A DNA stretch of 64,000 nt from Mycolicibacterium confluentis (GTDB lineage: Bacteria > Actinomycetota > Actinomycetes > Mycobacteriales > Mycobacteriaceae). Every line of letters begins with the position of its first letter. The first letter of the stretch is position 1. A program made the translations under genes and the position numbers. Positions 19,659 to 29,765 of this stretch are shown here, piece by piece. The DNA is taken from the NCBI RefSeq assembly GCF_010729895.1, contig NZ_AP022612.1, forward strand, positions 3,844,001 through 3,908,000, in the 5' to 3' direction. The notes beneath the pieces were generated by a model that worked only from the letters and a program-made list of their open reading frames with translations, had not been told where the DNA came from and searched no databases.

Positions 19659-19676
19659 TATAGAACACATGTTCGA
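19659..19676 (+). promoter_or_regulatory. SOS/LexA-type box and -10 hexamer over the start of the HNH gene
   Basis: TAGAAC-ACAT-GTTCGA (19661-19676) matches the mycobacterial SOS box TCGAAC-N4-GTTCGA with one mismatch. TATAGA (19659-19664) overlaps it as a -10 hexamer, placing the transcript start at about the ATG (19669), so the mRNA would be leaderless. LexA bound here would cover both. Several 13E12-family genes of M. tuberculosis are known to be LexA-controlled. Confidence 0.7.
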
Positions 19677-21246
19677 TCAGATGCTTCCGGGTCCCGAGGT
19701 GTTGGGTGACCTCGACGACGCTGCACTGATCGACGCCCTTCAGGGTTGGGATCGCGCGGTCAACGCCGCCGAGGCCCGCCGACTGGCTGTGGTCGCCGAG
19801 ATGGGCCGCCGCAGCCAGAAGTACTCCCACTTGACGCGGTGTGCCGTCGATGACTGGGATGCGGTCACCGCGCAGATCTCGTGTGCGTTGAACATGGGGC
19901 ACGGGCGGGCCGAGACGCTGCTCGACACTGCGGTGCTGCTGCGGGATCGCTACCCGCAGATCGCGGCACTGTTCATGGCCGGGCGGATCGGGGCGCGCAC
20001 GGTGGCGCTGATCGAGGACCGCACCCGCCTGGTCGACGCCGCCACCGCGGCCGAACTGGATGCGGTGTTCGCCGCCGATGCCGAAGACTGGGAGGCGCTG
20101 TCCTGGTACAAGCTGGAGCAGGCCATCGACACCTGGATCCAGCGCCACGACCCAGCCGCGGTGCGCCGGGCGCGCCGCACCCTGCGTTCCCGGTATTTCA
20201 CCGTCGGAGACCCTGTCAACGACGAACCCGGCGCCACCCATGTGCGCGGCCGACTCGACACCGTCAACGCCCAGCTGTTCGACCAGCGGCTCAAAGTGAT
20301 GATCACCGGGGTGTGCCCGGACGATCCCCGCACCCTGGATCAACTCCGCTCCGACGCCATCGGGGCCCTCGGTGCCGGGGTATGGCACCTGGCCTGCCGC
20401 TGCGGCAACCCCGACTGCGCCGCCACCGCCCCGGACGCGGCCGCCACCAGCGTCGTCGTGCACATCGTCACCGACACCGGGGTGCTGGCCGAACCCGTCG
20501 ACCCCGAACTCGACGGCCCAACCCCCGAACCCGACGCCGACGGCAACTCAGACACTGACCCCGGCGACACCGACGAGTCGACGGACGATTCAGAGGAGCC
20601 GGATGAGCAGCCCGGGGAGGAACCCCTGGCGCCCGCCGCGTCCGCCCGCCGGTCGCCCGGAGTCATCCCCGGCATTCGCAACGGCGTTGTCCCCGCACCG
20701 CTGCTGGCCGGCTTGATCGCCCAGGGCGCCCACGTCCGGTTCGTCGGCATGCCCGACACCGCCCCCGAACCGCGGTACCGACCCTCGACGGCGCTGCAGC
20801 GGTTCGTCCGCGCCCGGGATCTGACGTGCCGGTGGCCCGGCTGCGACAAACCCGCCGAGGCCGCCGACATCGACCACACCACTCCCTGGCCGGCAGGGGC
20901 CACGCATCCGTCGAACACCAAATGCAACTGCCGCCACCACCACCTGGTCAAAACCTTCGTCGACGGCTTCACCGACCAACAGTCCCCCGACGGCACCGTC
21001 GTGCTCACCACCCCCACGGGGCATCGCTACACCACCGCACCGTTCGGGGCGTTCCTGTTCCCCGGCCTGCGCACCGACACCGGCCCAGCGCCCTCGGGGC
21101 CACCGAACCCGTCCCACCCCGGCAAGCTGTTGATGATGCCCGCGCGCAAACAGACCCGCGCCCAAACCCGCCAACACCGCATCAACACTGAGCGCAGACT
21201 CAACGAAACCGAACTCGCCGAACGAGCTCAGCCACCGCCGTTCTGA
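19669..21246 (+). CDS. DUF222 / HNH endonuclease family protein (13E12-type)
   Basis: A 525-residue protein of the mycobacterial 13E12 repeat family. An N-terminal helical DUF222 region (about 1-300; WDRAVNAAEARRLAVVAEMG, RARRTLRSRYF) is followed by an acidic low-complexity linker (about 285-325), then an HNH nuclease motif at about 395-440: CRWPGCDKPAEAADIDH, then KCNCRHHHLVKT. Both the metal ligands and the DH of HNH are present. The biological role is unknown, though SOS control suggests DNA repair or mobile DNA. The ATG at 19669 is favoured by the -10/SOS box; an open frame runs 18 codons upstream without a start context. It sits alone between two leftward operons. Confidence 0.88.
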   Translation: MFDQMLPGPEVLGDLDDAALIDALQGWDRAVNAAEARRLAVVAEMGRRSQKYSHLTRCAVDDWDAVTAQISCALNMGHGRAETLLDTAVLLRDRYPQIAALFMAGRIGARTVALIEDRTRLVDAATAAELDAVFAADAEDWEALSWYKLEQAIDTWIQRHDPAAVRRARRTLRSRYFTVGDPVNDEPGATHVRGRLDTVNAQLFDQRLKVMITGVCPDDPRTLDQLRSDAIGALGAGVWHLACRCGNPDCAATAPDAAATSVVVHIVTDTGVLAEPVDPELDGPTPEPDADGNSDTDPGDTDESTDDSEEPDEQPGEEPLAPAASARRSPGVIPGIRNGVVPAPLLAGLIAQGAHVRFVGMPDTAPEPRYRPSTALQRFVRARDLTCRWPGCDKPAEAADIDHTTPWPAGATHPSNTKCNCRHHHLVKTFVDGFTDQQSPDGTVVLTTPTGHRYTTAPFGAFLFPGLRTDTGPAPSGPPNPSHPGKLLMMPARKQTRAQTRQHRINTERRLNETELAERAQPPPF

Positions 21247-21255
21247 TCCGGCATC

Positions 21256-21705
21256 TCACTCCTGAGTGAACTGCCGCGGATCGATCAGCAGATGGTCGGA
21301 CACATCGCCGAGCATCTCAATCACCACGGTGCGCGCGGTGAAATACCAATCATCGCCATCGCGCGAGAACGTGTCGGCATACCGACCCACGACTATGGGC
21401 TGCAAAGGCACCATCGAAGTCTGCTGCACCACACAGAAAGTCGACCGCGCCGAAGCCACGTCGCCGTCGACCTCGACGATGGGATTGAGCACCAGGTGCC
21501 GGGTGCGCGGGGTGTTCCCGAACTCGGGAAAGCGCCGGGTCGTGCCGGCGAACAGGTCCGCGATGGACTGCGCCCCCGCCACACCCATGAATGAACCGCG
21601 CCCCAAAAGCACACCGACGCCGTCAAAGTCACCGGCGTCGATCAACTCGGCATAGCGGTACAGCAGATCGGTGATGGCCATCCGATCGGCCACCACCGCG
21701 CTCAT
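21256..21705 (-). CDS. SnoaL-like (NTF2-fold) protein
   Basis: A 149-residue NTF2-superfamily protein. [25 protein letters not shown] is the typical first-helix unit of SnoaL_4 proteins, and [15 protein letters not shown] closes the cone. Members act as dehydratases, isomerases or simple binders, often of steroids or polyketides. The start ATG at 21705 overlaps the tsaD stop by four bases (ATGA), so it is translationally coupled to the t6A genes. It is probably a recent passenger of the operon; no role in t6A synthesis is known. Confidence 0.83.
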   Translation of the reverse strand: MSAVVADRMAITDLLYRYAELIDAGDFDGVGVLLGRGSFMGVAGAQSIADLFAGTTRRFPEFGNTPRTRHLVLNPIVEVDGDVASARSTFCVVQQTSMVPLQPIVVGRYADTFSRDGDDWYFTARTVVIEMLGDVSDHLLIDPRQFTQE

Positions 21706-22727
21706 GCGACCTGGCTCCGAACGACGGGCAGGCCGGGATCGCTGGCCACTCCCAGCGGCGACGCGGGCGCACCGGCGGCCACCAGATGTGCGGCGAACGA
21801 GGCGATCATCGCCCCATTGTCGGTGCAAAGCCGGGCCCTGGGCACCCGAAGTGTGATACCGGCTGCGGCGCAACGCTCTTCGGCCAGCTCACGCAGCCGC
21901 GAGTTCGCGGCCACACCGCCGGCGATGATCAGTGTCGAGACACCCAGGTCGGTCGCGGCGCGCACGGCCTTGCGGGTCAGCACATCGGCGACGGCCTCCT
22001 GGAAACCCGCGGCGACATCGGCAGGCCGGGCATCGGGATGGCGTTCCATATGACGCGCGACGGCGGTCTTGAGGCCCGAGAAACTGAACGCGTAGGGATC
22101 ATCGCGCGGTCCGGTCATCCCGCGCGGAAACACGATGGCGTCCCGGTCACCGGTGCGCGCAAGCTCATCGAGCACCTTGCCGCCCGGATACCCCAACCCC
22201 AGCAACCGCGCCACTTTGTCGTACGCCTCCCCCGCGGCGTCATCGACGGTGGTGCCCAATTCGACGATGGGCTCACCCAACGACCGCACATGCAGCAGGT
22301 GAGTGTGCCCGCCGGACACCAGCAGTCCCACGCTCTCGGGCAACGGGCCGTGGTCATAGACGTCGGCGGCCAGATGGCCACCCAGGTGGTTGACGGCGTA
22401 GAACGGCACATCCCAGGCCGCCGCGTAGGCCTTGGCCGCGGCGACACCGACGAGCAGCGCACCGGCCAACCCGGGGCCGATCGTCGCCGCCACCACATCA
22501 GGACGCGAGACACCCGCCGTCTCCAGAGCGCGCCGCATGGTCGGGCCCAGCGCCTCGAGGTGTGCACGCGACGCGATCTCGGGCACCACTCCGCCGAACC
22601 GCGAGTGCTCGTCGACGCTGGAGGCCACCTCGTCGGCCAACAGCGTCACGGTGCCATCGGCGCCCAGGCGTGCAATGCCGACACCGGTTTCGTCACAAGA
22701 ACTTTCGATCGCCAGGATGACGGTCAT
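21702..22727 (-). CDS. tsaD: tRNA N6-threonylcarbamoyladenosine transferase TsaD
   Basis: Transfers the threonylcarbamoyl group from its AMP carrier to A37 of ANN-decoding tRNAs. The 341 residues have the Kae1/ASKHA motifs: [13 protein letters not shown], metal ligands in [12 protein letters not shown] (HxxxH), SGGHTHL, and [11 protein letters not shown]. It acts with TsaB and TsaE, both encoded just upstream. It overlaps rimI by four bases (ATGA) and is followed by the SnoaL-like gene with the same overlap. Essential in most bacteria. Confidence 0.97.
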   Translation of the reverse strand: MTVILAIESSCDETGVGIARLGADGTVTLLADEVASSVDEHSRFGGVVPEIASRAHLEALGPTMRRALETAGVSRPDVVAATIGPGLAGALLVGVAAAKAYAAAWDVPFYAVNHLGGHLAADVYDHGPLPESVGLLVSGGHTHLLHVRSLGEPIVELGTTVDDAAGEAYDKVARLLGLGYPGGKVLDELARTGDRDAIVFPRGMTGPRDDPYAFSFSGLKTAVARHMERHPDARPADVAAGFQEAVADVLTRKAVRAATDLGVSTLIIAGGVAANSRLRELAEERCAAAGITLRVPRARLCTDNGAMIASFAAHLVAAGAPASPLGVASDPGLPVVRSQVA

Positions 22728-23200
22728 GCGGAACCTCCCAGGTCCAGACGCATCGTGTAGGCGTCGGCGCCGCTGCCCGGGTAGTACCGCTTGCGCAGTC
22801 CGATCGTGGCGAAGCCGACACTCTCGTACAGGGCGATCGCCGCGACGTTGTCCGTGCGGACCTCCAGGAACACCGACCCGTCGCCGGCGAAGGCCAGCAG
22901 ATCATCGAGCAGCCTGCGACCGATCCCCCGCCCATGAAAAGCCGGGTCGACGCCGATGGTGTGCACCTCATGCTCGAACGGCGGGGTCCGGCCCAGACGA
23001 GAGATACCCGCGTAGCCCACCAGCACACCGTCGATCCGGGCGGCGACATAGTGATTGTGGTCAGACTCCAACGTCTGCCGGAATGCCTTGGCGGGCCAGG
23101 GATCATCGCCCGCGAAAAGCTGCGCCTCCAACTGCGCGCACCGATCGGCGTCGCGGAACTTCAGCGACTCGATCGCGACGGCCTCGGTCTGCCCCGTCAT
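22724..23200 (-). CDS. rimI: Ribosomal-protein/peptide N-acetyltransferase RimI
   Basis: A 158-residue GNAT acetyltransferase. Motif A is [22 protein letters not shown] (acetyl-CoA pyrophosphate loop R/Q-x-x-G-x-G/A), motif B is [19 protein letters not shown]. In E. coli RimI acetylates the N-terminus of ribosomal protein S18; mycobacterial RimI has broader specificity. The ATG at 23200 overlaps the tsaB stop by four bases and its stop overlaps the tsaD start by four bases, so the unit tsaB-rimI-tsaD is strictly coupled, as in many actinobacteria. Confidence 0.92.
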   Translation of the reverse strand: MTGQTEAVAIESLKFRDADRCAQLEAQLFAGDDPWPAKAFRQTLESDHNHYVAARIDGVLVGYAGISRLGRTPPFEHEVHTIGVDPAFHGRGIGRRLLDDLLAFAGDGSVFLEVRTDNVAAIALYESVGFATIGLRKRYYPGSGADAYTMRLDLGGSA

Positions 23201-23835
23201 GCCAACCCGCGTTCGGCCAATGTCTTGGCATCGGGTCGGCGCAGATACAGCGGAACCAGAGGCTCGGGCTCGGAATCCCAATCCCGCACCGCGGCAACCA
23301 GACCCAGCGATGACGGATACTCCGGCCCGATGACCTCGCCCGGGAACAGCGCGGCCTGGGCGGGTGTACCGGCCACCGTAGTCACACCGTCGATCGGTAC
23401 ATCGGCGGGTGCCGCGACATCGGGACCGTCCACGCGCAGGCCATCGCGGTACCGCGCCCAGTAGACCTCTTTACGGCGCGCGTCGGTGACCACCAGCACG
23501 TCGCGGGAGATCTGTGCGCCGATGCCGTCCAGGCTGCACACCCCGAACACCGGGATCGACAGCGCATGCCCGTAGGCCGCGGCGGTCGCCATCCCGACCC
23601 GCAGGCCCGTGAACGGCCCCGGACCGCAGCCCACCACCACCGCACCGAGATCCGACATCGACAGCTGCGCATCGGCAAGGGCGCCAAGCACATTGGGTGT
23701 CAGCCTTTCCGCGTGCGCGCGAGGATCAACGGTCACCCGCTCACCGAGCAGCACCGCGTCACCCGCACCGCGCGACACGATGCCCGCGGTGACTGCGGGT
23801 GTTGCCGTGTCGATCACCAGGACCACAGCCGTCAC
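23197..23835 (-). CDS. tsaB: t6A synthesis scaffold protein TsaB
   Basis: An inactive TsaD paralogue that binds TsaD to form the t6A machine. It has 212 residues, with VLVIDTATPAVTAGIV at the start of the ASKHA fold and VVGCGPGPFTGLRVGMATA as the family signature. The start is taken as GTG 23835 because it overlaps the tsaE stop by four bases (GTGA); a start four codons upstream is less likely. The C-terminal domain is short, as usual for TsaB. Confidence 0.93.
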   Translation of the reverse strand: MTAVVLVIDTATPAVTAGIVSRGAGDAVLLGERVTVDPRAHAERLTPNVLGALADAQLSMSDLGAVVVGCGPGPFTGLRVGMATAAAYGHALSIPVFGVCSLDGIGAQISRDVLVVTDARRKEVYWARYRDGLRVDGPDVAAPADVPIDGVTTVAGTPAQAALFPGEVIGPEYPSSLGLVAAVRDWDSEPEPLVPLYLRRPDAKTLAERGLA

Positions 23836-24320
23836 GTCGCACTCCAAGTCCAGGTCGCGGTGCGCACCTCGGAGTCGGAGGCGCGGTCCAACCGAATGTC
23901 GAGGTGATGGTCGGAAAGCCGTTCGGCCAGGCCCTCACCCCATTCGACGACCACCACGGCATCGTCGAGGTCGGTGTCGAGATCCAGCGAGTCCAACTCG
24001 CCGAGCAGGTCGGCGGCGGCATGGTCGAGCAGGCGGTACACGTCGACGTGCACCAGGGCGGGCCTGCCGTCCTGACGGGCCCGGTGCAGGCGGGCCAGCA
24101 CGAAGGTCGGCGACGTGATCGGGCCGTCGACGTCCATGGCCTCGGCGATGCCCTTGGTCAGCACGGTCTTACCCGCGCCCAGCGGACCGGACAGCACCAC
24201 CACGTCGCCGGCGCTCAACTGCCCACCGAGTTCACGCCCCAACGCCTGCGTGTCCTCAGCGGTGACCAGAGTCGCGGTCCCCGACCGCGTGGACTCAGCC
24301 ACGGGGCCGAACCCGTTCAC
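23832..24320 (-). CDS. tsaE: t6A synthesis ATPase TsaE
   Basis: A P-loop ATPase that drives the TsaB/TsaD complex. Of 162 residues, GPLGAGKTVLTKGIAEAM is the Walker A site (about 45-62), TSPTFVLARLH the switch-like region, and HVDVYRLLDH with VVVVEWGEGLAERL the conserved C-terminal part. The extent uses a GTG at 24320; a GTG six codons later (24302) is also possible. The start overlaps the 3' end of the upstream hydrolase gene by 26 bases, or by a few if the later start is used. Confidence 0.93.
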   Translation of the reverse strand: MNGFGPVAESTRSGTATLVTAEDTQALGRELGGQLSAGDVVVLSGPLGAGKTVLTKGIAEAMDVDGPITSPTFVLARLHRARQDGRPALVHVDVYRLLDHAAADLLGELDSLDLDTDLDDAVVVVEWGEGLAERLSDHHLDIRLDRASDSEVRTATWTWSAT

Positions 24321-25383
24321 GCAACCGCCGTGTCATGGCCACCAGCCTGCTCGGTGTCGCCCGTTCCACCAAACCGATCAGCGCGGCGTTGATCAGTTCA
24401 GGCTGTTCCATCTGCACCAGATGGCCCGCGCCGCCGATGATCAGCAGTTCGGCCTTGGGCAGCACATCGGCCATGTCAGCGGCGTGCTCTGGGGTGGTCA
24501 GCACGTCCGCGGACCCGCACGCGATCAACGTCGGCAGCGGTTCCAGCGTGCGCAGTCCCTGCCACTCGTCATGCACTCCGAGTGCGTGCAGGAAGCCCAC
24601 CATGGTCTTGACCGGCGTCGCGTGGATCATCTCTTCGGCGTAGCGGGCTACGGTCGCACTGACCAGGGCGTCGCCGAAGGACGCGGCCCGCAGGATCGGC
24701 GCCAGCACGGCCCGCACCGCGCCGCGCCCGCGGTGCAGCAGGTTCGGGGCGTATCGGGTGGCGAATCTGGCCGCCTCCAGCGCCGGGTTCTGCAGGATCT
24801 CGCCCAGCGGCGAGCGCGAAATCCCTTCTCCCGCAGAGGAGATGATCGCGGCGCCGACGATGTGGGTGCCGTACTGCTCGGGGAACTGCCGGGCGTGCGA
24901 CAGCACCGTCATACCACCCATCGAATGCCCGACCAGGATCACCGATCCGCGCGGAGCCAACAGGGTGATCACCGTCTCGAGGTCCTTGCCGAGTTGTTCG
25001 ACGGTGTAGGTCTTGTATGACGCGATGCCGGACTGCCCGTGGCCGCGCTGGTCGTAGAAGACCATGCGCACCTGATCACCCCACACCTCGGCCAGCGCGC
25101 GGCGCTGAAAGTGAAAGGCGCCCATGTTCATACAGAATCCGTGGGCGAACACCACGGTCACCGCGGCATCGACCGGGCCCACCTCGCGGACGGCGAGGTC
25201 GACGCCGTCGGGTGTGGTCACCACGGAACTGCGGTCGCTGGCGAAGACACCGAAATCCTCACCGGCCCAGCGATCCTCGCGGCGCGCCCGGCCAGCGACC
25301 GAGCGCGCGGTCGACACGCCGGCGACCGTGCCCACCGTGCCGAGGCCTGCCAGGCCGGCCAGCCACCGGCGTCGTGCCCTCAC
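24295..25383 (-). CDS. Alpha/beta-hydrolase family protein
   Basis: A 362-residue hydrolase. An Arg/Ala-rich N-terminus with a hydrophobic stretch ([17 protein letters not shown], about 8-24) suggests membrane attachment or export. The core has [15 protein letters not shown] (oxyanion HG), [10 protein letters not shown], the nucleophile elbow [14 protein letters not shown], the acid in [13 protein letters not shown] and the His in [13 protein letters not shown]. All three catalytic residues are present. The substrate is unknown; the family includes esterases and lipases. GTG at 25383 overlaps the alr stop by four bases, so it is part of the alr-tsaE transcript. Confidence 0.88.
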   Translation of the reverse strand: MRARRRWLAGLAGLGTVGTVAGVSTARSVAGRARREDRWAGEDFGVFASDRSSVVTTPDGVDLAVREVGPVDAAVTVVFAHGFCMNMGAFHFQRRALAEVWGDQVRMVFYDQRGHGQSGIASYKTYTVEQLGKDLETVITLLAPRGSVILVGHSMGGMTVLSHARQFPEQYGTHIVGAAIISSAGEGISRSPLGEILQNPALEAARFATRYAPNLLHRGRGAVRAVLAPILRAASFGDALVSATVARYAEEMIHATPVKTMVGFLHALGVHDEWQGLRTLEPLPTLIACGSADVLTTPEHAADMADVLPKAELLIIGGAGHLVQMEQPELINAALIGLVERATPSRLVAMTRRLRERVRPRG

Positions 25384-26534
25384 GCGCGCCCCGCCTGGGT
25401 GTAGACGCGGGTGATCCGGCCGCGGGGGCTGGTCACCACCTCGTAGTGGATCGTGCCGATCAGGTCGGCCCACTCGGCGGCCGTCGGCTCACCCGAGGTG
25501 CCGGGACCGAACAGGATCGCCCGATCCCCCTCGACCACGTCGACGGCCCCGGGGCCGAGATCAACCAAGAACTGGTCCATGCACACCCGACCCACGCTGG
25601 GGCGGCGGATGCCGTTGATCGAGACCTCCATCCGGCCGCCGAGCGCGCGGAACACGCCGTCGGCGTACCCGAGCGGGATCAGCGCGACGGTGGTGTCCCG
25701 GTCGGCGATCCAGGTGTGGCTGTAGGAAACCCCGTCACCCGCCCTGATCGGCCTGACCATCACGACCGGCGCCGACAGAGTCATCGCTGGGATCAGGTCG
25801 GGGTCGACAAGTCCGGGCACCGGGTTCAGCCCGTACATCGCGATACCCGGACGGACGATGTCGAAGGCAAGGTCAGGCCGTGTCAGCACGGCCGGCGAGT
25901 TGGCCAGATGCGCCACCTCGAACTCGACGCCGCCCCGCCGGGCCTGCGCGATCAGGTCGCGGAACCGCTGCGCCTGCAGATCGTTGGTCGGGTGGTCGGG
26001 TTCGTCGCCGTGCGCCAGGTGCGACATCAGCCCCCGCACGTGCACCGCACCCTCGGCCTGCGCGCGCGCCAACGCGTCGACCAGATCGGGCAAGTCCGAC
26101 GCGGCCACGCCGTTGCGGCTCAGGCCGGTGTCGGCCTTGACCGTGATGGACGCGACGACGCCCGCCCGGCGGGCCGCCTCGACGACGTCACCGAGTTGGC
26201 GCAGCGACGACACGCCGATCTGCACGTCGGCAGTCAGTGCGGGAGCGAAGTCGGTGCCCTGGGGATGCATCCATGTGAGCACGGGGGCTGTGATTCCCGC
26301 CTCACGCAGCGCCAGGGCTTCGGCGACGGTCACGACGCCGAGTTCGGCGGCACCGGCGCGCAGCGCGGCCCGCGCGACCTCGACCGCGCCGTGGCCATAG
26401 CCGTCGGCCTTCACGACGGCCATCACCTGCGCCGAGCCGGCGTATTCGCGCAGCGTACGGACGTTGTGTTCGATGGCGCCGAGGTCGATGACCGCGCTCG
26501 GGGTCACCACATCGGCGGTTGTGGGCGGGTTCAT
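25380..26534 (-). CDS. alr: Alanine racemase
   Basis: Interconverts L- and D-alanine for peptidoglycan; target of D-cycloserine. The 384 residues have the PLP lysine in [13 protein letters not shown] (Lys about 42), the phosphate-binding region [11 protein letters not shown], the second-base tyrosine in [10 protein letters not shown] and the C-terminal [14 protein letters not shown]. The ATG at 26534 follows gadB by 37 bases; the open frame further upstream is out of family. Normal length for the mycobacterial enzyme. Mycobacteria have one essential alr. Confidence 0.96.
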   Translation of the reverse strand: MNPPTTADVVTPSAVIDLGAIEHNVRTLREYAGSAQVMAVVKADGYGHGAVEVARAALRAGAAELGVVTVAEALALREAGITAPVLTWMHPQGTDFAPALTADVQIGVSSLRQLGDVVEAARRAGVVASITVKADTGLSRNGVAASDLPDLVDALARAQAEGAVHVRGLMSHLAHGDEPDHPTNDLQAQRFRDLIAQARRGGVEFEVAHLANSPAVLTRPDLAFDIVRPGIAMYGLNPVPGLVDPDLIPAMTLSAPVVMVRPIRAGDGVSYSHTWIADRDTTVALIPLGYADGVFRALGGRMEVSINGIRRPSVGRVCMDQFLVDLGPGAVDVVEGDRAILFGPGTSGEPTAAEWADLIGTIHYEVVTSPRGRITRVYTQAGRA

Positions 26535-26571
26535 GTCATGATCACCGCCCTCAAGTGTCCCAGGCCGGCCG

Positions 26572-27960
26572 TCAGTGAGCGAAATGCTCCTCGTCGGCGA
26601 AGCCGCCGACACCGACCTTCTTGAGCTTCGCCAGCACCTCCACGAGGTCGTCGCGCAGCGCCCGGGCCAGGTTCGCCGAGAACCCTTCACGCACCACAAC
26701 ACGCAGCACAGCGACGTCCTCGGCGCCCTCCGGCATGGTGTAGGCCGGCACCTGCCAGCCGTACCCGCGCAGCAGCGATGAGATGTCGAACACAGTGAAC
26801 TTCGTCCCCTCGACGAGCTTGAAGGCGACCACCGGGATGTCGGAGCCGTCCGAGATCACCTCGAAGTGGTCCATGTCGGCCAGCTCATGGGCCAGCCACT
26901 GCGCGTTCTCCGACAAGCAGCGCATGACCTGCAGGTAGCCGTCGCGGCCCAACCGCAGGAAGTTGTAGTACTGCCCGACGACCTGATTGCCGGGCCGGGA
27001 GAAGTTCAGCGTGAACGTCGGCATGTCGCCGCCGAGGTAGTTGACCCGGAACACCAGCTCCTCCGGCAGGTGCTCGGCGCTGCGCCACACCGCGAAACCG
27101 AGACCCGGGTAGGTCAGGCCGTACTTGTGCCCGCTGACGTTGATCGACACCACCCGCGGCAGCCGGAAGTCCCAGACCAGGTCGGGATGCAGGAAGGGCA
27201 CGACGAACCCGCCGCTGGCGGCGTCGACGTGCACCGGGACGTCGGGCTTGCCCTCGATGGCGGCAAGCGTGTCGAGGGCCTCGCAGATCTCGGCGACGGG
27301 TTCGAGTTCCCCGGTGAACGTGGTGCCGAGGATCGCCACCACGCCGATGGTGTCGTCGTCGACCGCGTCGACCACCTGCTCGGGGGTGATGACGTAGCGG
27401 CCCTGCGCCATCGGCAGGTAGCGCGGTTCGACGTCGAAGTAGCGGCAGAACTTCTCCCACACCACCTGCACGTTGGCGCCCATGACCAGGTTGGGGGTGC
27501 GGCCCTTCCACTCCTCGCCGCGCTGTTCGAGGCGCTGCCGCCACTTCCACTTCAGCGCCAGGCCGGCCAGCATCACCGCCTCGCTGGACCCCACGGTGGA
27601 CACCCCGATGGCGGTGGACGGGTCGTCGTCGCGCAGATTCTCGGCGTGGAACAGGTCGGCGACCATGCACACACAGCGCTGCTCGATGGCCGCGGTGACG
27701 GGGTACTCGTCCTTGTCGATCATGTTCTTGTCGAACGTCTCCGACATCAGCTCGGCGGCTTCGGGATCCATCCAGGTGGTGACGAAGGTCGCCAGGTTCA
27801 GCCGCGAACTGCCGTCGAGCATCAACTCGTCGTGGATGAAGCGGTAGGCCGCCTGCGGGTCCATCGACTCGTCGGGCAGTCGCAGCGCCGGGATCGGCGA
27901 GGTCGACAGCCGTCCGGTGTAGGCGGGCGCAAGGGAGGAGTGACGGGAGACGTTCGGCAT
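26572..27960 (-). CDS. gadB: Glutamate decarboxylase
   Basis: PLP enzyme that converts glutamate to GABA and CO2, consuming a proton. It has 462 residues, the usual length. Key motifs are [36 protein letters not shown] (Asp that contacts PLP), and [17 protein letters not shown] with the Schiff-base Lys. The ATG at 27960 has AAAGGA five bases upstream. The order nnrD-gadB-alr is kept from M. tuberculosis. No glutamate/GABA antiporter is visible in the window, so a link to acid resistance is inference. Confidence 0.96.
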   Translation of the reverse strand: MPNVSRHSSLAPAYTGRLSTSPIPALRLPDESMDPQAAYRFIHDELMLDGSSRLNLATFVTTWMDPEAAELMSETFDKNMIDKDEYPVTAAIEQRCVCMVADLFHAENLRDDDPSTAIGVSTVGSSEAVMLAGLALKWKWRQRLEQRGEEWKGRTPNLVMGANVQVVWEKFCRYFDVEPRYLPMAQGRYVITPEQVVDAVDDDTIGVVAILGTTFTGELEPVAEICEALDTLAAIEGKPDVPVHVDAASGGFVVPFLHPDLVWDFRLPRVVSINVSGHKYGLTYPGLGFAVWRSAEHLPEELVFRVNYLGGDMPTFTLNFSRPGNQVVGQYYNFLRLGRDGYLQVMRCLSENAQWLAHELADMDHFEVISDGSDIPVVAFKLVEGTKFTVFDISSLLRGYGWQVPAYTMPEGAEDVAVLRVVVREGFSANLARALRDDLVEVLAKLKKVGVGGFADEEHFAH

Positions 27961-27970
27961 GACGTCCTTT

Positions 27971-29386
27971 CTAGAGGATGCTGGCGATCGAAGTCCGGAT
28001 ACACGCCAAGATTCCCGACGCCGATGTCGGCGCCGCGGCGGGTCCGGGACTCGACGCGGCCAACGCCGCGGCGCGGGTGTGCACAAATGCTGCCGCGGCG
28101 GCGGCCTTCGCCGGCGCCAGTCCAGCGGACAGCAGCGCACCGATCACTCCCGACAACACGTCGCCCGACCCGGCTGTGGCGGCCCATGAGTCCCCGGCGG
28201 GATTGAGATGGACCGACCCGTCCGGGTCGGCGATCACCGTGACGTTGCCCTTGAGCAGCACTGTCACGCCGAGGCGCGCCGCCAGTTCTCGGGTCGCGCC
28301 CACGCGGTCCGCCCCCGGCGGCGCACCGGCGAGGCGTTCGAACTCCCCCGCGTGCGGAGTCAGCACGGTCGGGTTCGCGCGGCCACGCACCCAGTCCGGG
28401 TTTCGGGCCAGGATGGTCAGGGCGTCGGCATCGGCAATCACCGGCAGGTCCACCGCGAGCACGTCGCGCAGGGTGGCGGCCGACGCGTCATCGGTCCCGA
28501 ATCCCGGGCCGACGACCCAGGCCTGCACGCGCCCGGCGTCCGCGAAGTCGTCGACCGCGATCACCTCGGGCCAGTGCGAAACCACCTCGGCCGCAGCGGT
28601 TCCGGCGTACCGCACCATGCCGGAGTGCGTGGCCACCGCAGCGCCCGCGCACAGGATCGCCGCGCCGGGATAGGTGTGTGATCCCGCCAGCACACCCGTC
28701 ACGCCCTGGGTGTACTTGTCGTCGGCGCGGCCTGGGACGGGCCACAGTCGGCGGACGTCGGCGGCTTCGAGACTCCGCACGTCGGTGGGCGGCAGGTCCA
28801 GGCCGATGTCGATGAGTTCCACGCGTCCGCAGTCGGCCAGCGCGTGCACGGGTTTGAGGCCACCGAATGTGACCGTCAGGACGGGGCGCACCGCGGGACC
28901 GGTGACGGCACCGGTGTGCACGTCGACTCCGCTGGGGATGTCGACGGCCACCACGGGCGCCGACGTGCTCGCGAAGACCGCGGCGGCGTCGGGACGAAGC
29001 GGGCCGCTGCCGGAGATGCCCACCACGCCGTCGATCACCAGATCGGTTGCCGGACCGATGCTTTGCACAACGCGTCCGCCGGCGGCCAGGAATGCCCGCA
29101 GTGCCGCGGGGTGGGTGTGGTCGGGACGCAACAACACCGCGTCGGCCGCGGCGCCCCGCCGACGCAGGAAAGTCGCGGCCCACAACGCATCTCCACCGTT
29201 GTCGCCGGACCCGACGACAGCACACACCCGCCGTCCGGCGATGCCGCCGGAGCGCTCACGCAGTTCCCGGGCGATCGCGGTGGCCAGACCGAACGCGGCC
29301 CGCCTCATCAGCGCCCCGTCGGGCAGGCTGGCGAGCAGTGGCGCCTCGGCGGCGCGGATCGCATCAGCGGAGTAGTAATCGCGCAT
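27971..29386 (-). CDS. nnrD: Bifunctional NAD(P)H-hydrate repair enzyme Nnr
   Basis: Repairs hydrated NADH/NADPH. Of 471 residues, the N-terminal half (about 1-205) is the YjeF_N epimerase, with GSGDNGGDALWAA and VDIPSGVDVHTG. The C-terminal half (about 225-460) is the ADP-dependent dehydratase, with VLTPHAGEFERLAG and TAGSGDVLSGVIGALLSAG. Start ATG 29386 (MRDYYSADAIRAAE) is the family start. It is the first gene of the long leftward operon down to 21256, with ten bases to gadB. The combination of both domains in one chain is common in bacteria. Confidence 0.95.
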   Translation of the reverse strand: MRDYYSADAIRAAEAPLLASLPDGALMRRAAFGLATAIARELRERSGGIAGRRVCAVVGSGDNGGDALWAATFLRRRGAAADAVLLRPDHTHPAALRAFLAAGGRVVQSIGPATDLVIDGVVGISGSGPLRPDAAAVFASTSAPVVAVDIPSGVDVHTGAVTGPAVRPVLTVTFGGLKPVHALADCGRVELIDIGLDLPPTDVRSLEAADVRRLWPVPGRADDKYTQGVTGVLAGSHTYPGAAILCAGAAVATHSGMVRYAGTAAAEVVSHWPEVIAVDDFADAGRVQAWVVGPGFGTDDASAATLRDVLAVDLPVIADADALTILARNPDWVRGRANPTVLTPHAGEFERLAGAPPGADRVGATRELAARLGVTVLLKGNVTVIADPDGSVHLNPAGDSWAATAGSGDVLSGVIGALLSAGLAPAKAAAAAAFVHTRAAALAASSPGPAAAPTSASGILACIRTSIASIL

Positions 29387-29418
29387 CGTCAACCAGCGTA
29401 GACGTAGCATCAGCCAGC

Positions 29419-29754
29419 ATGAAGCCCCCGATATCTGGTGTGGACCTGGGCATCTCAATCGCCGCCCTGGCGCTGACGGTGTTCGGCGCCGCGGGCGCGG
29501 CCTTCCTGGCGGTCATGTTGATGGCGTTCACGGACAACTGCCCGCAGCCCACGTGCGACATCGATGCCGGCGTCACATGGGTCTTCACGGGTTTCGGCGC
29601 GGCCGTAGTGATCGCTGTCGCCGGGGTGGTGGCGACCATCGTGGCGCTGACGCGACGGGTCCGGGCGTGGCCGTTCGCCGTCGGCACCCTGGTGCTGTGT
29701 GGGGCGGCCTGCCTGCTGGGGATCCTTGGCTACACCGCCGCTGTTGGTGGCTAG
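29419..29754 (+). CDS. Small membrane protein of unknown function
   Basis: A 111-residue protein with three hydrophobic segments: about 9-36 (LGISIAALALTVFGAAGAA), 52-77 (TWVFTGFGAAVVIAVAGVVA) and 84-108. Two Cys (NCPQPTCDID) lie in the loop between the first two, where they could form a disulfide outside. I do not recognise the family. It starts 32 bases from the divergent nnrD start and ends 11 bases before the convergent glmS stop. Confidence 0.7.
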   Translation: MKPPISGVDLGISIAALALTVFGAAGAAFLAVMLMAFTDNCPQPTCDIDAGVTWVFTGFGAAVVIAVAGVVATIVALTRRVRAWPFAVGTLVLCGAACLLGILGYTAAVGG

Positions 29755-29765
29755 CTACTCGCTGG

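Noticed and set aside
25017..26624. Long rightward open frame antisense to alr and the hydrolase
   Set aside because: It covers two well-identified genes and its product has shadow-type composition.
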